Assembly: GCA_907163375.1 (NCBI GenBank) | Contig: CAJQUW010016138.1 | Location: forward strand, 1 to 64,000 | Direction of reading: 5' to 3' | From: Prostheceraeus crozeri | Taxonomy: Eukaryota; Platyhelminthes; Polycladida; Euryleptidae | Length of the DNA: 64,000 nucleotides | Shown here: positions 1 to 12,000 of the stretch, in pieces | Position numbering within the stretch: the stretch's first letter is position 1 | How the letters are laid out: every line of letters begins with the position of its first letter | The notes under the pieces: model-generated | What the model saw: only the letters and a program-made list of their open reading frames with translations | What the model was told of the DNA's origin: nothing | Databases searched by the model: none | Made by a program: the position numbers and the translations under genes

Positions 1-107
1 TCAATTCGTCTCCGTGATAGAGACAAGAACTGATGGTTCATTCTCGCAAGCTTGGCCAACTGTTGGGAAACAAGTGCAATGGAGATTTTATGAGGTAACC
101 TGTGGCA

Positions 108-600
108 GATAGCTAAATGTCGCCCTGGCGGTCAGAGTACAACGTTGAGACGAAACATTGCAAACATGACGCAGAGAGGTTTCACAAGGATTACCATTGC
201 CCACGTCCCGTGCAGCTACGGACTTCACCGCTGTCTCGAAATCACCCACAGGAAGTATCACACCGAAAATCGTGCACCGTCCATGACTTGATCGCCAGAC
301 ATGAAAACCGGTGGAGTTGGTAAGAGGTTGGCAGACTTTGATCAGCTTGATAGCAAGCCGCAGAGAGCTTGATTCACCAGCGTTTTGCAATGGAGATGTT
401 TAGAGGCCACCCATGACAAGATAGCTAAGACTCAACCGATTGGCGTTCAAAGTGCTACGTTGAGAACTGTGTCAAATGCCCAACATGAGACATGAGTTGT
501 CCCAGCGGTTACGGTCTAAACTATGACACACTCCCTTGCCACACTTATCACTACGGCATCGTCCGCCGTCCCGAAGGAACACCCTGTCAGTGGAATATTA
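108..600. repeat. Two copies of a ~180-bp Polinton subterminal unit
   Basis: Units at about 108-285 and 421-600 share the order: ATAGCT, a GTGCTACGTTGAG-like box, AACATG, a GGTTTCGGTC-like box, then CGTCCCGAAGGAACAC or a variant. Inverted or direct relatives lie at 23.49-23.66, 60.59-60.77, 60.94-61.13 and 62.58-62.75 kb, always inside a Polinton. Reading frames are not preserved between copies, so I treat it as non-coding: a structured RNA, a tRNA-like SINE relic or a cis element. The two boxes only loosely resemble Pol III A and B boxes. Confidence 0.55.
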
Positions 601-1084
601 CAGCAAAACTCTCCGTGTCTTGCTCGCTTTCAGTGAAAAGCTGCTTAGTCCATATGTGGCTCAGACATCATTAAAAATCATCTAGTTGACTTCATCAGGG
701 TCGAAAACCCCAGAAAACCTCCAAAACTAGTGAATTTAAATTTTTCAACTTTTTAGCACTACGTATGACATTTTATAAGTAGTCTATCACTTAGGGCAGG
801 TCAATAGCGACCGAACCTTTTTTGAATCAAGTCAAACGGACTTGTAGAAGCAAAGTTACAAGCCTTTAAAGTTTTGGAGTCTTTTATGGCCTGGAGACGA
901 AGGCCATCTCCTGGCTAACCTCTAAGTCTGACGCCTTAGCTGATATCAGCAATGAAATTTTCTAAGTCGGTTTCTTACAGAAACCCGGGATTTGGAATGT
1001 CCGAAGCTATCATCGGAGCTCAGAGAGACGACCTACCTCTGACAATCGCTCTCTTCTAAATGAAAAGTCTCTGTCGGTTCCCGC

Positions 1085-1092
1085 TTATATAG
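1085..1092 (-). promoter_or_regulatory. TATA box (TATATAAG) of Polinton A
   Basis: TATATAAG on the minus strand, followed about 60 nt downstream by a GTAGGT donor-like site. The same pair stands just inside the terminal repeats of Polinton B (18729) and Polinton C (60102), so it is probably the promoter of the first gene from each end. The gene it would drive lies left of the window. Confidence 0.55.
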
Positions 1093-1589
1093 TGTGTGGC
1101 GATCAGCTGATGACGTAATACCCATCATCCAAACACTGAAAACCCGTCTATCTCCGGTTCTAGTGCTCCGATTGAGCTGGAAATATACCATTCCCATGTA
1201 GAATTTGACGCTGAATCCGAATCTGACCTCCGTTTTCCCATCCAATGCTTCGTTTTGGCTCTACGGTAGGCAGCCATCGCAAAAATTCTAACTCGTTTTT
1301 TCGAAAAATGTTGAAAATTTTTCTCTCCGATTGACTTGACACTTACCATGCTGATAGAGAATTTCACGCTGATTCCAAATCTGAAATCCGTTTTCCAATC
1401 CGATGCTTCGTTTTGAAGCTACAGCCCAAAACGTCCCAAATTCTAACTGTCGTTTTTCGCCAATGTCCCAAAATCTTAAATGGCGTCTCACATCTAAACG
1501 AAGACAGATATGAACAAGCCGATTCTTTCAGTGAATTTGTCTCGCTCCCAGCTTTCAAACGGGCTATGGCACGACAAAATCCGTCCACT

Positions 1590-4500
1590 AGAAGCAAAGT
1601 TGGAAGATCGGTGCCGGGGGGGGGGAGGTCAGAACTTTTTCTCTCCGATTGAGTTGGGAAGAAGTTCCTAGACCCAACTTTGACCTAAACGTCCGAATTT
1701 GCACTCCATTTTCCCATCCGAGGCCTCCTTCCTGTCGAAAATTGGACTTTCTCATCCCAAAACCTCCAACACCTGCCTTTTTCAACTCTGAAGGTCTCCT
1801 GCCATTTTCCTTTCTTTTCCTCTTCCTTCCCCCTTTTCCCCTCCCCTAAACCCAAGAAAAAATTTAAAAAATAAAATGAGGATAGTCCACCCACAAACTG
1901 GAATTCTTTTATCAACTCAAACTGCCATTTTTCTTTTTCTCCCCCTTCCGGGGTCTTTTTTTCCCCCTCCCTTTCCTCTCTTTTCTCAGAACTTTTTTAG
2001 CTTTCAAATGAGCTATTGCACACGACTTTCTACTTTCTCTTCTCATCTTTCTTTTCTGTTTCTTTTCCTCCTTTTACATTTTACTTTCTAAAAACAAAAA
2101 AAAAACGACTTTCTCTTTCATCTATTCCTTTTCCTATTTCTTCTCTTCTATCTATTAATGCAAAACAGCACCCAAATACAACTATTGCAACTAATAATTT
2201 AATGCACAACTATTGCAAGCAAAGCAACGCAAACGAAACTTTCTACTTTTCTTTTCCTTTCATCTATTTTCCCAACACTTTCTATCTTCTTTCTATCTTC
2301 TAATTCTTCTTTTCCTTTCTTCACTTTTCCTATTCTTCATTCTCTTTCTATTTCTTTTCCTTTCCTTCTCTTTCTTCTTCATATACTATTTCCTTCTTTC
2401 TTTCTTTCTTCTTTCTTCTCTTTTCCTTTTACCTTTTCTTCTTTTACTTTCATTTCTACGTCCTAACGATGGATGTCTAAGTCTACAAAAACCAAGTTGG
2501 AAGTTTGGCAGGCAGGCGGGGAGGGGGGGGGGGGTGGGGCGGGGGGGATGTGGGGTGTGCGGGGGTGCGGCGTGTCTGCTTTTCGTGGGTTGTGTCGGGT
2601 GGTTGGCTGTGTGTGGGGGTTGTGGAGGTGCTGTGTCGGCTGTTGTTGGTGTGTGGTTGGGGGTAGGTTGGGGTCCGGCTGTTTTGTGGCTGTTGAGTGG
2701 GTGGGCGCGTGTTTTGGTGGGGTGGTGTGTTGTTTCTGTTGTGGCGTGGGTGGGTTTCTGGGTTGTGTGGTGGGCGGGGTGGTGTTTTGGTGGGGGGGGG
2801 TGTGGGGTGGGTGTGGGTGTCGGACGGTGTCGTTTTTGGGTCGGGGGGTTGGGTCATGTTTTCTGTTGTGTTTGATTGGGTTCTTCGTTTTCCTTTTTTT
2901 TTTTTGTTCTTCCGTCTCCTCGACTTTCGTGTTGGCTTCTTGTTTTGGTGGTTTTTTTCGTTCTTGTTTGGTGTGGTCTGCGTTTTGCTTGTTTTTCTTT
3001 TTTTGTTACTGTCGTTTCTTTGTTGCTGTTGTGGTTGGTTTGTGTGGGGCTTACCCCTTACCCAAAAAAAAAAACCAACACCACCCCCACCCCACCTCTA
3101 AGCAAAATGGCCGGCCTTAACCACTCCCCCCCCCCCACCATTTCCCAACACGACGCCGACGTCCGCCTTTAAGCCCACCTCACAACAATACTCCCCTGAC
3201 TCCAAAAATCCCCACCCCTTATCCGCCGAGTTCCATCCGAGGGGCGATCCGAGGCACCGCCGCCTCCTCCTTCCTGTCGAAAAAATGGACTTTCTACTCA
3301 CATCCCCCAAAAACCTCTCTCCAAAAAACCTCGCTGACTTTTTTTTTTTTTTATTTTTCCCCAACTCTGACACTGTCTGACAGGTAAGGAGATCCTGAAG
3401 CAACATCACTCAGGACTTCTCTGAGGGGAACCTCTGAAACTCTGAACGAAGGGACAGCAGAGACTGCTGGAAGGGGACGGTTTCTTTCTTTCTTTCTTCT
3501 GGGCAACTCTGCATCTGGGACCACTGAAAAATTTATTTTTTTTTCCTATTTTTTTTTTTTTTCCCACTCTGGCCTGAACGGATTCTCCAAGGTTTCTTTC
3601 TTTCTTGTTCTTTGTTGCTGACTCCTTGGAACTCGGGACGGTTTCTGCCATTTTCCTCCCTAACCCAAAGAAAAAGAGTGGTCCAAACTGAGCTTGTCCC
3701 CAAACCTTTCTCAAAGACTATTTTCACCCAAACACCCACCCCCCATCCCACTATACCATCCCATCACTCCATCATCACACCCCCCAATCCAATCACCCAA
3801 CCCCACAACCCCATCTTCAACCACTCCTAACTCTCACCCCTCCACCACAATTTCCACTTTCACCCCTTTCCACCACACTTTCCATACCCCCCTCCACCCA
3901 CCCCACTTTTCATTTTCCCCCCCAACCCCCCCCATCCATTCCCACTTCCACCTATTCACACAATCACCACCCCCACCCCACATCAAACCAACCCTCCTTC
4001 ATCCCCAAAACCCAAAATTCCCCCCCCCACTTCAATCAATCACATCACTATTTTCCCACACCCATCCTCATCCCCAATATTTCCCCCCTTTATCAACACC
4101 CAACTTCCTCCCCTACCACCAACACAAAACTCAAACACCCAACTTCCCTATGCCTTTTGGCTTTTTTCTTTTATATTATTTCCTTCCATTACCACTACAA
4201 ATTTTATCGCACTTTTTTCCACTTCCTTTTCACGTTTTCATTCAACAACTACTGCTTCTCATCACTGCCTTCTTTTCCTTTCCTTTTTATTTTATTTTAT
4301 ATTTCCCCTCACAACATTTTATTTTTTTTTTTATTATCTTATTATCCTCAATTTTTCATTCCTTTTTTTTTCTCACTTTTAGTTAATTATTTAGGTTTTT
4401 ATTAGCTATCAAATTGAGCATATTGCAGGAAACAATAAAACACACAATGCACATTTCCAAAGTAAACACACCAAGCACGACTTTCTATTTTTTCTATTTC

Positions 4501-5720
4501 TTTACTTTTCCTTTTTCTCTTTCTGTTCTGTTCCTTCGTTCTCTTCTTCTTTTCCTGCCAGCTATCAGTTTCTATTCTCTATTTCTTCTTTTGTCATCAC
4601 TACATTCTGTATTCTATTCTTTCTTCTATTGCCACTGCAAATGCAACAATGCAAAAAAAACACAACATTCAAAAAACGACTTTCTACGATGTCTACAACC
4701 AAAGTTGGAAAGATTGGCAGGAGGAGGGGGGGGAGGTCAGAACTTTTTCTCTCCGAATATGCGTGGAAGAAATTCCTAGACCCATACTTTTGTGGCCAAA
4801 ACGTCCGAATTTGCACTCCATTTTCCCATCCGAGGTCTCCTTCCTGTCGAAAAATGTACTTTCTCATCCCAAAACCTCCAACACCTGACTTTTCCAACTC
4901 TGACGGTTTCTTGCCATTTTCCTCCCTAAACCCAAGAAAATGAGTCCAAATCTAGCTTTTCACTGCCTTTTTCTCACTTTTAGCTTTCAAATGAGCTATT
5001 GCACGACTTTCTACGATGTCTACAACCAAAGTTGGAAGTTTGGCAGGAGGGGGGGGGAGGTCAGAACTTTTTCTCTCCGATTGAGTTGGGAAGAAGTTCC
5101 TAGACCCAACTTTGACGAAAACGTCCGAATTTGCACTCCATTTTCCCATCCGAGGTCTCCTTCCTGTCGAAAAATGGACTTTCTCATCCCAAAACCTCCA
5201 AAACCTGACTTTTCCAACTCTGACGGTTTCTTGCCATTTTCCTCCCTAAACCCAAGAAAATGAGTCCAAACTGAGCTTTTCACTGCCTTTTTCTCACTTT
5301 AAGCTTTCAAATGAGCTATTGCACGACTTTCTACGATGTCTAACACCAAAGTTGGAAGTTTGGCAGGAGGGGGGGGGGGAGGTCTTCAAAACTTTTTCTC
5401 TCCAATGTCGCTGGAAACATCCTTCCTAACCCAAAATTTCACGTAGAGTCCGAATCTGGCCTCCGTTTTCTCATCCGAGCACTCCTTCATGCCGAATTCC
5501 AGCCTTTCTCATCCCAACACCAACATCCACCCTTTCCACACTCTATTCCTCACACATCACCTTCCTTGCCACCCCTTGCTGGAAAACTCCTTCCTTCCTT
5601 CCAGAGGGGGGGGAGGGACCCGTTTCCTCCTCTCGGACCCATTCCTCCCAACACATCCTTGGCCCTCTCCCTCACACTTCCTTCCAGAGGGGGGGGGCTG
5701 AGTCAGCCTGATGACTCAGC
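1590..5720. repeat. Array of ~325-bp sub-repeats in the Polinton A terminal repeat
   Basis: Clean units begin near 4680, 5008 and 5330, with another near 1590 and decayed pieces near 2470 and 3230-3720. Each unit starts with GACTTTCTACGATGTCTA, has an A/G stretch with a run of 8-11 G, then a TCTCTCCGATTGAG-like box, a CCATCCGAGG box and a CTTTCTCATCCCAAAACC box, ending near GAGCTATTGCACGAC. Polinton C has only about two partial units, so the array has expanded in A. Confidence 0.75.
1795..4660. repeat. Long low-complexity tracts with strand-specific base bias
   Basis: About 1795-2470 is nearly pure pyrimidine, 2510-3050 is nearly pure G and T with very long G runs, 3060-3200 and 3720-4150 are nearly pure C, A and T, and 4150-4640 is pyrimidine-rich again. 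Block borders fall at poly-G/poly-C positions inside the sub-repeats. The long ORFs here are composition artefacts. This may be true simple-sequence expansion or a consensus error next to G homopolymers. Confidence 0.7.
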
Positions 5721-5789
5721 ATTTCACATTTTGTCCTTGCGTCTGCAATGTGCTTACTACTGATCACTACTTGATCTAAACTCTCTGTC

Positions 5790-6650
5790 TCTTTCCTTAA
5801 CAAAACTTCAAGTCGAGAAAGACCATCTCCAGGAATAATTAATCGACTCACACCGAGCTTCAGTAAAACTGAATTTCCAAATTTTTTACATATCCATCGG
5901 AATTCATGCTATTCCTTTTGATATGGAGTTCAGTTTGGCCATTCATCCATATCGCAGCACAAAGAAGCAATATTTTACCTCTGTGATTCGGGCAATGTCA
6001 AATGATCAGGAATTGCATTATCTGACCTCATCCAAACTCTCAAACGGCCATCGCAACCTCTGAGACAAACAGAAACTTCATCAGTCTAAACAACTCGATT
6101 ACAATGAGGATGCCAGTGGCAAGGCTGTATCGCCCATTTCAGCCTCAAGCTCTTTTGCTTGACGGTTAATTCGATCCCTGATTGTCTCCTGCGGCTTATG
6201 AAGTGCTCACTTTTCAGACGACGTGTCACCGATATGGCAGAAACCGACGTTTTCATATATGAACTCCTCAACTGGCCAAATACAAAGTGGGATCGCTTCT
6301 TACCAAGCGAATAATGATCCGACCTGTTCAAAGCTTGATTTCTTTCCTTTCCGACCGGATCCAACTTTTCTAGGACGGGAAAAAAATTAGTTTTCCACCT
6401 TTGACGTTGTTGTTTGGGAGAACTACTTTTCGGCAAACAAGCCGTTCGGACTGTCCTTCTGACAAAAGATTAGAAACTTTGCCGTCCAAAAACTCTTTCA
6501 CAAGCTTGGACTCGGTCATCATAACATAAGATGAGTACGGAACCGAATAGAAACTTTGTTTACAACTTATCTGTGTCATCCAACAATTTGATTTGAATGT
6601 GCAGAGCAGACTTCTAGACACCATAGATATTGAAAGCGTGAAAATGACCT
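5790..6650 (-). pseudogene. Tc1-like transposase remnant
   Basis: Minus-strand translation gives fragments of a Tc1/mariner transposase spread over several frames. Visible are a helix-turn-helix-type stretch, a segment with SEHFISRRRQ followed by ELTVKQKSLRLKWA (the usual arginine-rich link before the HW motif) near 6110-6230, and a degraded DESxFCL-type catalytic segment followed by GCDGRLRVW near 6020-6085. Weaker downstream similarity runs to about 5800. Several frameshifts and stops mean it cannot be functional. No terminal repeats were found. Confidence 0.6.
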
Positions 6651-6735
6651 CGTTAGCGCTAAAAGATGTAAACAACTTTTCAACAACATTCAGAAACAAC
6701 AAATCATGGAATAAATTTGGAACATCATATCTTCT

Positions 6736-6743
6736 CTAAAAGT
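6736..6743. repeat. hAT-1 left target-site duplication CTAAAAGT
   Basis: Eight bases directly before the left end of hAT-1, repeated exactly at 10851-10858 after the right end. Eight bases is the hAT duplication length. Confidence 0.9.
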
Positions 6744-7534
6744 CAGGCTTGCCGTGGAAATTGATTTTGAATTTCCATTCCCATCCCATTCCCACGGGAT
6801 TTTTGATGGGAATCTCATGGGAATTCCCATTCTCACGGGATTTTTCAGCATTTCCCATCAGAATTCCCATGGCTCATTACTCTTCTGATATACGGTTTAT
6901 GGTTCTCTTCTTTCAGACTACAAGTCGATTAACGGATTTTCGTAATTGAACTGATGAGATTAAGCGCTTTTAGTTGACCTATCTTTTGGATGAAAAAGTA
7001 TTGGCATATCAATCTATCTTATTTTGTAATTTCCAAAAATTGCAAGTTTTTACTAATTATCAAAAATATCTATCATTTTGTTTCAGGGATTAGTCAATCA
7101 ATAAAGACGACTTCATCGAGATAGTCTTCGATTACATATAGGCCTATACATACACATATTCGCATGTCTATTCACTCTGATTCCCTTCATGCGGTGCCGT
7201 ACTTGTGATGAACATGGCAAACTTCTAGCTCATCGCAATATCATATTTAAGTTTACAATACAAGTACAGTGCCTGTATGCAAGCAATGAAGTCAATACTT
7301 CGCCTACGCATATTTCTATGACTTATCAACAGAAAACAACTACTGATTTAAGAATATGTGATAATACGCTCGCTCGCATCCCATGTATTTAGGTACGGTG
7401 TAATTCCAATTCTATCTAACTTTGATGATAAAGCCACAAATGCAAAAAGACAAATTTATATTCGAGAAACAAACGTTCATTGAAAATTTGTCCAAGGATT
7501 GACAAACGTTGCTGCTGAAAAGGCATCAAACATT

Positions 7535-8050
7535 AAAAAATATCAATGGATTGATGAAAGCTACATATTATAAAAACTCTCCAATGTAGGCCCTATTATG
7601 TATAAAGGCCTACGAATGACAGTACTACAATCTAAGAATAGCAGATCTTCAATAAATTATCAATGGACTAACAACCGTTACTTTGAGACCCGCGTGATGC
7701 CGAATGAAGACCATCGATGGATTAACAAGCGTCACTTTGAAAACCATCAAGGCAAAAGCAAATACTCAAGAAAATATCAATGGAATAACAAACAAAATGC
7801 GGGTATAAAAACAATCATGAGAATAGCAGATACTGAAGTAAAATATCAATGGATTAACAAACGCAAAACGCTACCATTCGGCAATGAAGGCTATCAAGAG
7901 AATAGCTGATGCTCTAGAAAAATATCAATGGATTAACAAACGTTTCTGCGGGTATGAAAATCTAGAGAATAGCCGATGCACTAGAAAAATGTCAATGGAT
8001 TAACAAGCGTTGTTATGAAATATATCAAATGAATAACAAATGTTCATGCA
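7535..8050. repeat. Degenerate 53-117-bp-spaced repeat inside hAT-1
   Basis: The core TATCAATGGATTAACAAACG recurs about seven times (near 7541, 7658, 7711, 7772, 7842, 7922 and 7989) with irregular spacing. It sits between the subterminal region and the end of the transposase gene. No coding role is seen. Confidence 0.7.
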
Positions 8051-8065
8051 AACCTAGGAACTGAA

Positions 8066-10123
8066 TTATGATACAGTCTCTAACTTACAAGCATATTTTG
8101 TGTAAATCATAGCGCTGAGCTTGCCAGGCTTGAGCCTTTTTCGAAGCTTTGATAAGAGAATCCCCGCCTCGCTGAATTGTCTTTCTACAGAAGCCGATGA
8201 CACTGGGGTGGAAAAAAGAATTTTTGCACATTTTGACAAAAGTCTCATTTGTGGTCCTTTCTCTTTCCAAAAATCTTTGGTCGGATGTCTGGAGGCCACA
8301 CGAATGGTCTCAAAAAGCAACATTTCTGTTTCAAGTTGTTCATGAAGCGAAGTTTTCATGCGCTTTGGGAGTGGAGCAAACAATGTCTCAGACGGATCGC
8401 TGGATGTCGAGGGCTCACGTTCCTGGTTATCACTGACTTTGTCCGTGGGGATATCAGATATATGCATTGAATCAAGCAGCTGATTCAAGTAGTTCACAAC
8501 ACTCGATTTGAATCCTTGCATCTCCTGCTCCCATTCATTCATGAACACCTGCAATTCTCGGGTCCTTTTGTTGGAATATCTAAGAGTTTTCACTATATCC
8601 AAAGCCGTGCTGTAGACATCAATGCCTGACAAATAACAAGCCGCTTTTGCAAATGATGAACCACAATATGGCCACAGCTTCTTTCACATCTGGTTTCGTA
8701 GAAGGCAGCAAGTCTCCCGAGCGATGGCAGGCACTTCTTCACTAATCTGCATTTGGAACAAGTGAATATCCAAAGTAAGATAGTTCAGGTAAGATAGATG
8801 AGAAGTTGGCTCATCAACCTCAACTCTGTCAAAGAAGCACTTGACGGCTTCCATAATATCCAACAGAGATTTCAGTGAAGGTAAAGGTGGCAAATTGTCA
8901 GATACATGACAGTCTTCTTCTGACAGAAATACAGTGTAGTTGTCCACCGCAGATCGAAGTTGAGAATGTTGAAAGCGCCATGGGCGAGTCACGCTTTTGT
9001 CAGGAATAGCACGCTTCAGTCGCTTCGCATTTTGGTCGCGTACATCATAGAAAGATTCCACAGAAGTCAAATTAGACAGCATGCCACTTAGTAATTCTGG
9101 TGGAGACTTCTCGAAAACGTCTTTGACACAAGTCGACAAGGCATGTTCGGTACAACCAATTCTATCACCCAAGTTCAGCGTCGTTGGATAACGGCCGTCG
9201 AACGCTGCGACCATTTTCGGTTCGTTGTCACTAACTATAAAGATGGGTTGAGAGAGCTCACCATGTTTTTCATCATCCGGTGACTTAATGCATTCTTCGA
9301 GAATTTTGAAAATGAACGAAGCGTCGTGTGGTACATCATCCAAATCACAAATCTTAAGTGGATAACTGAACCAACGCCAATCTTTATCGAGTCCACAAGC
9401 AACAATAGCAAAATAAGAAAGTCGATGTTCATGTCTTCCAGACCAAAAATCAATCATGCATGATACACCAGCATCCGGATCGTTGAGACTGTTTCTAAAA
9501 TGATGTTGCAACTTCGCATGGGATTGCTCTCCCTCAGTCATTAACCGCGATGAAATGTAAGTTCGTCCGATGGAATAGTCATTGATCTTGTTGTTTCTGT
9601 GCGTTACCGAAGAAGCGAAGTTTTCGCAAGAAGATGTAATTTGAGCCATGGCGTTGATGGACACAGTCGGATGGGCACAAAAAAGCTTCACTACATGCTG
9701 CTGCCATTGTTCTTTTGCTTCTTTCGGAAGAGGAGGCTTGCTTGTTGATGGAGCACACTGAAAACTTCGGTGAATGGTGAGTTGATTGGACGTCAACGTC
9801 GCCGGTGCGCAGTTTTTCTCGAGATGGCGCTTTATTGAACTGACCCCACTCTGGTTGACCCACTGTTCTCTTGTCTTCTTAAACCAAAGAAACAATTTCT
9901 TACAGGCATCACAATAAAGGAAAGGGGCCAACAATGGTTTCTTGTCGTCTCCTGAGCTCTCGGCAACCGGTGATATGTCCACTTGCACGGGCTTTATCCT
10001 CGAATCAAGATTGGCACTACCACTGGTTAATGACTTCGGTGGAGGAACAAAAGATGCACGAGCAGCAGAAATGTGCTGCTGCAGAGTTTTTTTGTCTACT
10101 TCGAAGAACTTGTTCGAAGACAT
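8066..10123 (-). pseudogene. hAT-1 transposase (one in-frame stop)
   Basis: A 686-codon frame broken by a single TGA at 8684-8686; the parts before and after are in the same frame. In order: a BED-type zinc finger (about residues 70-115, YCDACKK ... HLEKNC), an RNase H-like catalytic region with DFWSGRHEH and FIVSDNEP carrying the first two acidic residues, the hAT-specific CTEHALSTC and TRPW motifs, and the hATC dimerisation domain near the C-terminus (SSASVERQFSEAG, KLRKRLKP). Length and order are normal for hAT transposases. Its function would be excision and insertion of hAT-1. The start ATG at 10123 precedes the zinc finger by about 70 residues, which is plausible. Confidence 0.85.
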
Positions 10124-10850
10124 CGCAGCGACGACCTGCCTCAGAGTGGGAACTGAAGTTGCAGATGATTGTAATTACATCATATAGCTCGGTTCCTCTT
10201 CGGTCTGCAGCCTAATGAATCATCGCCAAGCGTCAATCAGGGGAAAAGAATGTTTTGCGAGCTCACACTTGAATTGTCAAAAGTTGCGTAAGTGAAATTG
10301 ATCATGCAGCGCACGGGGCGAGAGAATCGGTCGGTCACTGATATGGATACTGATTCTCCTCCCGTCGGTTGACGATGGGAATTGACAGACAGCCTCAACA
10401 GATAATTACATAATCCAGGTTCTCTCTCTCATTCAAGACAGATATTAGTCTTCTTATAAGATTGATAAGCCAAGAAAAGAATTGTTATGATGATGGTTAC
10501 CGACCCGTGTTTTGTCACCCTGACCCAATCATGTTTTTTTCAGACAAGGACAGCCTGCTTACTGTAGACACACCTGTACAATGTACATGTATAAATGTTG
10601 TATTTTCACTTCAATCTGTGCGTCATTCATGAGCGACTTCGCCTAGTCATCCAGTAAGATGAGCGCAACTACAGCCTGCATTCTCGCTTTCTCACAACCT
10701 TTGCAAACCAAAAAAGAGTTGATACTTTCAAATAAGATTTAGATTTATCTTATTTTGGTGATCAAAATTTTCCTTTAATTCCCATGGGATTCCCATGACC
10801 TGAAGCAAGATTCCCATCTCATGGGAATTCCCATTCCCACGGCAAGCCTG

Positions 10851-10858
10851 CTAAAAGT
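10851..10858. repeat. hAT-1 right target-site duplication CTAAAAGT
   Basis: Exact copy of 6736-6743. The following stretch 10859-11225 holds no recognisable feature. Confidence 0.9.
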
Positions 10859-11224
10859 ACACCGATTTTGACGAGTAATACATCAGAAGAATGCTCAGAG
10901 AAAGCCCTTTCACCTCGTGTTTGATTCATTATCATGCACACATGCTTCCATATCGAAAATTTTTTTGAAAGTGGCGATTTTCACGTTTTGACCTTTGTCC
11001 ACCGTAAACAATGACGGATGGAAATATATAATGGCTCATCGAAAAGCTGAGACCATAAGCTCTCGAATGGCGTATGGCATGTCAATGTAACATGAAATTG
11101 AAAAGCAGGAGAATCGATTGAAGTTTGACACAATTTAGGTGGCCCGTTTTTTGTGATCAGTTGTTGAAACAAGTCGATCCAAGGATATCCATGGTCAAAC
11201 ATATAAAGTACTTCTTAAATGTAG

Positions 11225-12000
11225 ATTGAGCAGTCTACAATCCGCTATCTATGACTTCTGATATTCACTGCCTTTTCGATGTACTCGTCTATTCGTCTAA
11301 CATGCCCAATGGTCAAAGAATTCATAAACCCATAGAAATATGATCGAGTAGCATCTTTCAGATGCGGTATGAAAGCACTTCTTTCATTTTTGCAAGCTGG
11401 ACATGCAACAATAAAATGATAGATATCTTCAGTTTCTTCTTGGTCACATAATTTGCAGACACAATCTCTATCTGTATTACGATTTTGATAGGTACCTACT
11501 TCTGCTGCTAGTGTGTGATTTCCAGTTCTTAGTTTGACAATGTCATTAATTTTGATTTTATCTCCACTATCCATCAAATAAGGTTTTAATTCACATTGAA
11601 ATCTACAAAGCTCTAAGTACATTAATCCTTTATTACTATGCTTGGCACTGTCGATCCAATCTTTCCTAACGAATTCAATTACCGCGTCAGCAATTAATTT
11701 CCTTGACTTTCCACCGCATTCGAAACTTTTTATCTCTGAGCAATTGACTGTATCAAACAGTTTAGATATTCTAACATACCATGAATTTCGATGCGCTTTA
11801 TTGTCTACGCTGCACTTAATGTTTTTAAAGATTCGCGCTACTAATCTTTTATCATTGTTCTTATTTAGTTTTAGAAAATAATTCATGACAGACTTATAAC
11901 AATAAAATTCCATCGCTTTGGCTCCAAATTCACCAAAAATGCAATAATTAGGAGTGGTCATTCTTAAATGATAATATTTCCCCCGTCCGATCTGTTTGCA
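11225..12000 (-). mobile_element. LINE-B, 3' segment
   Basis: The 3' part of a minus-strand non-LTR retrotransposon whose other pieces lie at about 16.03-18.02 kb and 37.78-39.44 kb. It was separated from them when LINE-A inserted. It codes for the C-terminal domain described separately, followed by a short 3' tail. I saw no clear poly-A tail or target duplication at the 3' end. Confidence 0.7.
11245..11961 (-). CDS. LINE-B ORF2 C-terminal domain with zinc knuckle
   Basis: Open 238-codon frame coding for the region after the reverse transcriptase. It carries KLRTGNHTLAAEVGTYQNR followed by a CCHC-type knuckle (C-x-C-x2-C, EDIYHFIVACPAC), a pattern common at the C-terminus of LINE ORF2 proteins and thought to bind RNA. 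A second diverged copy with the same LRTGNHTLAAEV block lies at 40507-40740. The upstream part is in the 16 kb segment, cut off by LINE-A, so this frame is a fragment; its apparent start is not the natural one. Confidence 0.7.
   Translation of the reverse strand: MTTPNYCIFGEFGAKAMEFYCYKSVMNYFLKLNKNNDKRLVARIFKNIKCSVDNKAHRNSWYVRISKLFDTVNCSEIKSFECGGKSRKLIADAVIEFVRKDWIDSAKHSNKGLMYLELCRFQCELKPYLMDSGDKIKINDIVKLRTGNHTLAAEVGTYQNRNTDRDCVCKLCDQEETEDIYHFIVACPACKNERSAFIPHLKDATRSYFYGFMNSLTIGHVRRIDEYIEKAVNIRSHR

Larger units (their letters stand above)
1..5761. mobile_element. Polinton A, right end (partial)
   Basis: Right-hand end of a Polinton/Maverick whose body lies left of the window. The end ...TTACTACT at 5761 is the reverse complement of the AGTAGTAA that opens Polinton C (59327) and resembles the ends of Polinton B. 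Inside it come poly-G tracts, ~325-bp sub-repeats, a minus-strand TATA box at 1085-1092 and subterminal non-coding sequence (1-1040) matching Polinton C at 60.13-61.25 kb in inverted orientation. No virion or replication gene is visible here; the ORFs in this stretch are low-complexity shadows. The six bases after the end are GATCAC (5762-5767); the partner copy is off-window. Confidence 0.7.
6744..10850 (-). mobile_element. hAT-1, complete hAT DNA transposon (4107 bp)
   Basis: Terminal inverted repeats CAGGCTTGCCGTGG and CCACGGCAAGCCTG are perfect and flanked by an exact 8-bp duplication. Many TTCCCATGGGAA-like subterminal motifs cluster within 130 bp of each end, as expected for transposase-binding sites. 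The transposase is on the minus strand. The region 6850-7530 holds no gene that I recognise, nor does 10124-10740. One stop in the transposase suggests the copy is recently dead. Confidence 0.92.

Noticed and set aside
492-674. Short ORF with MSCPSGYG start, repeated at 60446-60691 and 23445-23633
   Set aside because: Reading frame and downstream sequence are not conserved between copies; better described as a non-coding repeat.
2213-3172. Several long overlapping ORFs (200 residues and more) in the G/T-rich block
   Set aside because: They exist on both strands only because of extreme base composition, with no domain-like content.
3694-4405. A 230-codon Pro/His-rich ORF
   Set aside because: It lies in a C/A/T-only tract; composition artefact.
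9934-10215. Plus-strand ORFs opposite the hAT-1 transposase
   Set aside because: Antisense shadows of a clear minus-strand transposase.
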